A stretch of 64,000 nt of DNA from Cyclospora cayetanensis (lineage: Eukaryota; Apicomplexa; Conoidasida; Eucoccidiorida; Eimeriidae): NCBI RefSeq assembly GCF_002999335.1, contig NW_020312358.1, forward strand, positions 62,001-126,000. The letters run 5' to 3'. The notes beneath the pieces are model-generated. The model was given only the letters and a program-made list of their open reading frames with translations, did no database searches and was not told the DNA's origin. Below are positions 59,390 through 64,000 of this stretch, one piece after another (within the stretch, counting starts at the first letter, position 1; each line of letters starts with the position of its first letter). A program made the translations under genes and the position numbers.

Positions 59390-60961
59390 CGTGTTGCCCT
59401 TCACAATGTTAGAAAAGGTGAAGGACAGAAAGCAGCGGGAAACGAAAAGCATGTACACGAAGGAAAAGTGGGAACGGAAGCCTCAACTCACAGGCACGTA
59501 CGCCTTCAAAGGACAAGAGACAGAGGATTGGTGAGAGAGGTTTTGGACCAGTTATTGACCTTATGCAAGCGAAGGCAGGAGATAAGATGAATATCGCTGT
59601 TTCCGACTCCAAAAGATTATGGCGCGAAAACGGCGCCGCTTTCTCGGACGTTTGCAGAGCCTTACGTGCTAGCCTAAATCCAGGATTCCCAACGCAGTGC
59701 CTGCTACTTTGAGGGTTGCAGTGTAACATTGACTGTAAGCAAAGCGAAATCGTGCAGAGTTTTCCCTGTTCGAGGGCCTCGGCATTGGTTCATATCTGCC
59801 TCCCCCTTCATCCGTTTCATTGTTCTTCATGAGTCTCTTTTAGCATATCGTTTATTTGTGGTGCTAGTGCACATCTCGCATTTTTGTGTTGGCCCCTGCA
59901 TCCTTCCCTTTTTGATACCCTGCTTTCTGTTTTTCACTTTTCGCTGCCTTGTAGTTTGTTTGCATGCCGAGAGGAAAACGCGTTGATGCGGGGATAGCAG
60001 TGGAGCAATGTTCCCCTTCCTCGTCAAGTTACGCTTCCCATCGCTGTTTCAGTACGCTGAAAATATCGGATTGTTGACAAAGTCTAGTGTAAGCTGGACG
60101 CTAACATTCGTGTCACGCGCGTAATCTTATATTTCCTGTTGCACCAGACGGCTGTAGCGGTCCCTATACACACAGCGATTCTAAAGATGCAACTAGGTGG
60201 CATGCTACAAGATGAACGGATTAACAGGATTTGAACCAGTCAACAAATATAGCTTTTCTGGGGCATCATGCGCATTGACTGCTAGCCACCCTAGAAAGCT
60301 AGGCGAGACATCTCTTGTTTGCAGATGGTGCGCACCGTTGTAGTAGCGGCAGTGAAAACGAAAAAGGTTTTGTGTTAAAGGTGAACGGATACCCGAGTAC
60401 CTTGTGGGGCGGTCTTTTCCATAACTCAGACATTGATGCATTCTTTGCACGTGCAGAAGCCACTACAGCCACCTAGCTAGGCCGAAAATGGTGAACTTTG
60501 TATGCCAACAGTAACAACTAGTGGGCATCGAAATCCGGAGCCGCAATTTTATGTCTAATTTCCTTTGGAAAAACTGTATCTGATAAGTTTTGTACTTCAA
60601 TTTGGCTACCTCGATCCTAGTTTGTCCAGAGCGCAGCTCCCTCAATCAGCCTGCTAGGTCTCTAAATGCATATAGATGCACATCGGAGTTGCGCTGTTCT
60701 GCAGTTCGCATCTATATTCGACTTATCCGGTCTCTCCTCAGAATGCAACCATTCTTATACTTCCCTTTGTCCGAAGAAAAAGGAGTTGTCCCGTCAATGA
60801 ACGTATCACATGCGAATGCGGCGAGTTTATGACCTCTGTTCAGAGTATAAAAAAGCAATGTGGACTACTAACCAAATAGTTATTGCAAAGTGCCGGCATA
60901 ACAGACCAAGCGACTCGTGTGCGCATATTATAAAACAACCTAAAGCAAAGAAACTAATGTG
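59390..60961. other. Intergenic between convergent genes
   Basis: 1.6 kb between the stop of the acidic protein and the stop of the transporter. Short frames at 59729-59986 and 60590-60832 show no coding features. A T-rich segment spans about 59815-59960. Mostly 3' untranslated or spacer sequence. Confidence 0.5.
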
Positions 60962-63862
60962 CTATTGCTGCACTTGCTTTCCGTTGGGGTAAGGCTCAAT
61001 GAGCCCGAAGACAGCAGCGACCCAAGTAAAAGTCGCAACATAGGCAACCCCCAGGCAAAGCGCTAGCGGCAGCAGGCCGCTGAGAAAGAATTGCCAAGTC
61101 CTGATGCGCGTGAACCGCACTATGACCGCATTGGACGCCGTACTAACCGGGAGAAGGAAACCAAGTGTCGTTGCAAACTGCGAAGCATACAAGGAAAACC
61201 GCAGGAGCAGGAACATGCTAATTGCATGAATCAGAGATATAGCAAAGAGAGGCATGGCACTTTGGCGTTGCTACATTGGGGTGATAATTTCGGGGCGGTG
61301 CGTATGCAAGAGAATGACCGGGATTACGTGGAATGCTTTGACGCCAACGGTGTAAAATACTTTAGTTATTCTGCTGTGGTGTTTCCTATAGAAGCCATCT
61401 TCCTAATAAACAATCATTAGCTGTTGTGAGGTCGTGCGACTGGGTTTACATTGGCAGCGAGCATCAAGAGCAGAGGATTTCCTGGAAGTCCCTTCGCAGC
61501 AGTAGAGAGGAGCGGCATGAGAATGCTGGCAGTTGCCGTATTGCTAGTGACTTGGGTGACTAGGCCGGCCATAGCCATGATGCATGCGACCTGACCGGCC
61601 TTGCTCTGCCGTGTCAAGAAGTCCATGTTCTCTATCATCACCTTGTCGAGGCCGCAAGCATGAGAGACAGAAGCAACAACAAAACCACTTCCCAACAGGA
61701 ACAGTAAGCCCCAATCCATTTCCTTCTCCACCAAGGCAAAGGTCAAAATGCCCTCAAACCTGTCTTGCCGATGGCCGCTCCCACTACAGTCGGCATGGGT
61801 TTCCGTGGGAGCCGCGCCACCTCCACAGAGCAGTCGCCGGCGTCTGCGCCTCCTATTTCTCCAGCGCATAGCTGCCGATGCCTGTGCAAAGCGAGGTAAG
61901 TGACAGCGTACAAATAGAAATCAAGCAGGACAAACAAGGAGGAAAACACAGTCCCTAGCCACCAAGGCTAACACGCACCCTTGCACCCTCTGGATGAGCT
62001 ACAGCTACCTCCTGGGTTCTTTCAGGTGTCAGGTTTGTTTTAGCATGTTGGTCGGGTGACCGAGCCGCTTGAAGCTTATCGCAGCAGCGCTAGCAGGGCT
62101 CGTGGCATACCGCTCTTGCGAATGAAGGCGCAGATCGTCTGGGATATAGTGGAGCGAACCCGAGGCACATGGGAACCAACACCGCAGGCCAAGAGTCATC
62201 GATGGAGCCTTCCCATTTGGCTCCCCAGCCGGGCACTGCCGCCAAAATTGTTCTTCGTGACAGCCACAGACATACAAGCAGTAACCACGCCACTACTACG
62301 TATACTCTGGCCCAGTACAGCTCAGCGCAGTGCCTCAAGCCGTCTGACGCACGAGCCCGTTTAGTAGCTTCTGCCTGGGGTCCCGGCGCTTCGGCGAAGG
62401 AGGGCCTTACGACATTGTGAGCATCTGAGCCACCCTCACTTGCATGCACTGCTGCTTGGCGAGTTGCTTTTTTACCGCGCCTTTTGCAGCGGCAGATCTG
62501 CAAGAGCTTTAGACACGAACCGGCGATCCTTGTGATAGAACGCCCCGTTGCTCTAGGTCCCATCCAGAGGGCGCATAGTGATAGCCAGACCAACAAGAGC
62601 TGCACCACCCCCAACGGCAGGGACACCAAGAGCCACGTGGTATATGTTACCGGGTTGGTTGCTGAGCCGCCAGGCATTGTGGCATACATGGCGTCGAGGA
62701 CAGCCAAGAAGATAGCATTGCTAGTTGCGCCGGTAACGGTGACGGAGCCTCCAAGTGTAGCAGCGTAGGCGCAACCTATGAAAAGAAGCCTGCGAATGCA
62801 GCTGAGGTCCGGCGACTCGCGCTGTATCTTTGCGGCGATCCGATCTAGCACGTCGTTCTGCTCCACTATAGACTCTGTCGTTGAAGAAGGTACGCAAGAG
62901 GGCCTAGGCAAAGTAGGCTTCAAGCCGTTTTTGTCTAGGCTCACCGGAATAGAACAGACTCTCGCTGCAGCTTCTCCTTGTGTCCCTTGGCCTTCCGAAG
63001 CATGTAAGTAGTTCAACATGTCACCAGCATTTGCAAAACTTCTCTCTCTGTGGGATAAAGGCAACAGTGGAGGTTCTTCTTGGTAGAAGAAATGACCGTC
63101 ACTACCGGCGGGGTGGTCCAAAGGGCCCGACTTAGACAGGCTAGCTGTGAAGGAGTGATGCGAGTTCCTGGATTCCCTCGAATCGATTCGAGCAGGTTCG
63201 CTTCCTATAGGCTCAGGATGCAGCCCCTGGACCATCAAATCGATGATTGGGCAAAATATGAGCATTGTTCCAGTGTTGCTCAGGCAAGTGGAGATAGCAA
63301 AGCATGTTGCCATGAGACACAGGGCAAGGTCCTCCGGGTGTTTTGGGGAGATGCGGCAGAGCCAGTTGGCTGTGGCTACGTCCAGCTTGACTCGTCTCAA
63401 GGCAGCAGCCATCATACTGGCACCGAAAATAAGGAAACTGACGGAGTTCATGTAAGAAGATGCCACGTCACCCACAGGTGCCACATGAAGGACGGGGAAC
63501 AATACAAACGGCAACAGAGCCACGGTGTACGCATCCATGCAATTTGAGAGCCAACACAGGACCATTACTAAAATAACGTAAAGACACCGCGAACGGTCGT
63601 CTTCAGCGCTCCAACCAACGAAAATCAGGAGAGGCAAACAGAAGGAAGCGGCTGTTCTAAGCAACTGTCTGTAGCATGAGACAATTGCCACGAGCTCAAC
63701 AAATAGCCCCCGTAACGGCAAACATTTTTCAGATAGCCCGTTAGACATTTCCTCCCTTGCTTTTTCGTCCAGCTGCTCAGGTATTTCCTGGGCATTTCTG
63801 GATCCTTCTGGCTGCGTGTCCTCCACTTCCACTTGGTGGCTCGCCTCACAACCTTGCATGGC
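60962..63862 (-). CDS. SLC13/DASS-family sodium- or proton-coupled carboxylate transporter
   Basis: Three phase-matched exons (63862-62160, 61759-61450, 61177-60962; phases 2 and 0) give about 742 residues. A short extra exon between the first two cannot be excluded. Membrane segments: FCLPLLIFVGW, LYVILVMVLCWLSNCM, TVALLPFVLFPVLHV, SVSFLIFGASMMAAAL, ATCFAISTCLSNTGTMLIF, IGCAYAATLGGSVTVTGATS, LLVSLPLGVVQLLLVWLSL, VVVAWLLLVCLWL, then WGLLFLLGSGFVVAS, TSNTATASILMPLLS, TTLGFLLPVSTASNAVIV and a last TM near the C-terminus. The two SNT motifs (SNTGT and SNTAT) and the TLGG/LPVSTASN elements are the substrate and sodium site signatures of the DASS fold. A polar loop of about 120 residues splits the first half. 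ATG 63862 is preferred over an upstream TTG. The substrate (citrate, succinate, sulfate) is not predictable by eye. Confidence 0.85.
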
Positions 63863-64000
63863 GGCACTGCGGACCAAATTACACACAGATGGCTGCGATG
63901 GCAAACAAGCGGTGGATTTGGACAAGTGACACTCGCCCCTCGTGAAGTTTATCTTGGCATCCTGCTCTCTACTGCTCCTTGTTGCCGCAAGCCGTGGCTG
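63863..64000. other. Upstream flank of the transporter
   Basis: 138 bases upstream of the chosen start codon. The frame stays open to about 63925, so an N-terminal extension from another exon is possible. Confidence 0.4.

Noticed and set aside
60215..60245. tRNA-like T-arm (GGTTCAAATCC on the minus strand)
   Set aside because: The T-stem has a mismatch and no matching acceptor, D-arm or anticodon arm could be folded in the preceding 70 bases.

Overview
This is nuclear DNA of a eukaryote. The genes are cut by many short GT-AG introns, coding sequence carries CAG/CTG-driven runs of Gln, Ala and Ser, and one gene fuses a P4-ATPase to two nucleotide-cyclase domains, an architecture known from alveolates. 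The mix points to a coccidian apicomplexan, most likely an Eimeria-type species. No plasmid, phage, CRISPR or bacterial feature was seen.

Layout, left to right. 1-6315 (-): SAC3/GANP mRNA-export factor with a long N-terminal FG-repeat region; its 3' end lies outside the window. 6921-9605 (+): four-exon gene of unknown function with a signal-peptide-plus-basic leader. 11832-34171 (-): a 22-kb guanylate cyclase gene (P4-ATPase-like half, then two blocks of membrane segments plus cyclase domain). 34808-36138 (+): RGG-rich protein. 36611-42765 (-): protein with an alpha-helical head and a coiled-coil tail. 44616-46504 (-): class-IV PLP aminotransferase-like enzyme with a GC-AG intron. About 47638-50348 (+): RNase H2 catalytic subunit with a C-terminal PCNA-binding motif. 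50349-58381: gene-poor. 58382-59389 (+): small acidic secreted protein. 60962-63862 (-): SLC13/DASS-family carboxylate transporter.

Genes are unrelated neighbours, as expected for a protozoan nucleus; several pairs are divergent (SAC3 and the 6921 gene; cyclase and RGG gene; aminotransferase and RNase H2A) and share short putative promoter intervals. The cyclase would feed a cGMP/PKG pathway that in coccidia controls motility, secretion and egress (established for the family, inferred here). Triplet repeats are dense in 1-9.6 kb and about 34-46 kb and nearly absent in 9.6-33.5 kb and after 47 kb, so the window shows the repeat-rich/repeat-poor mosaic described for Eimeria chromosomes.

Exon boundaries were read by eye. 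Those quoted were checked for reading-phase continuity; mid-gene exons of the cyclase and of the coiled-coil gene are incomplete.
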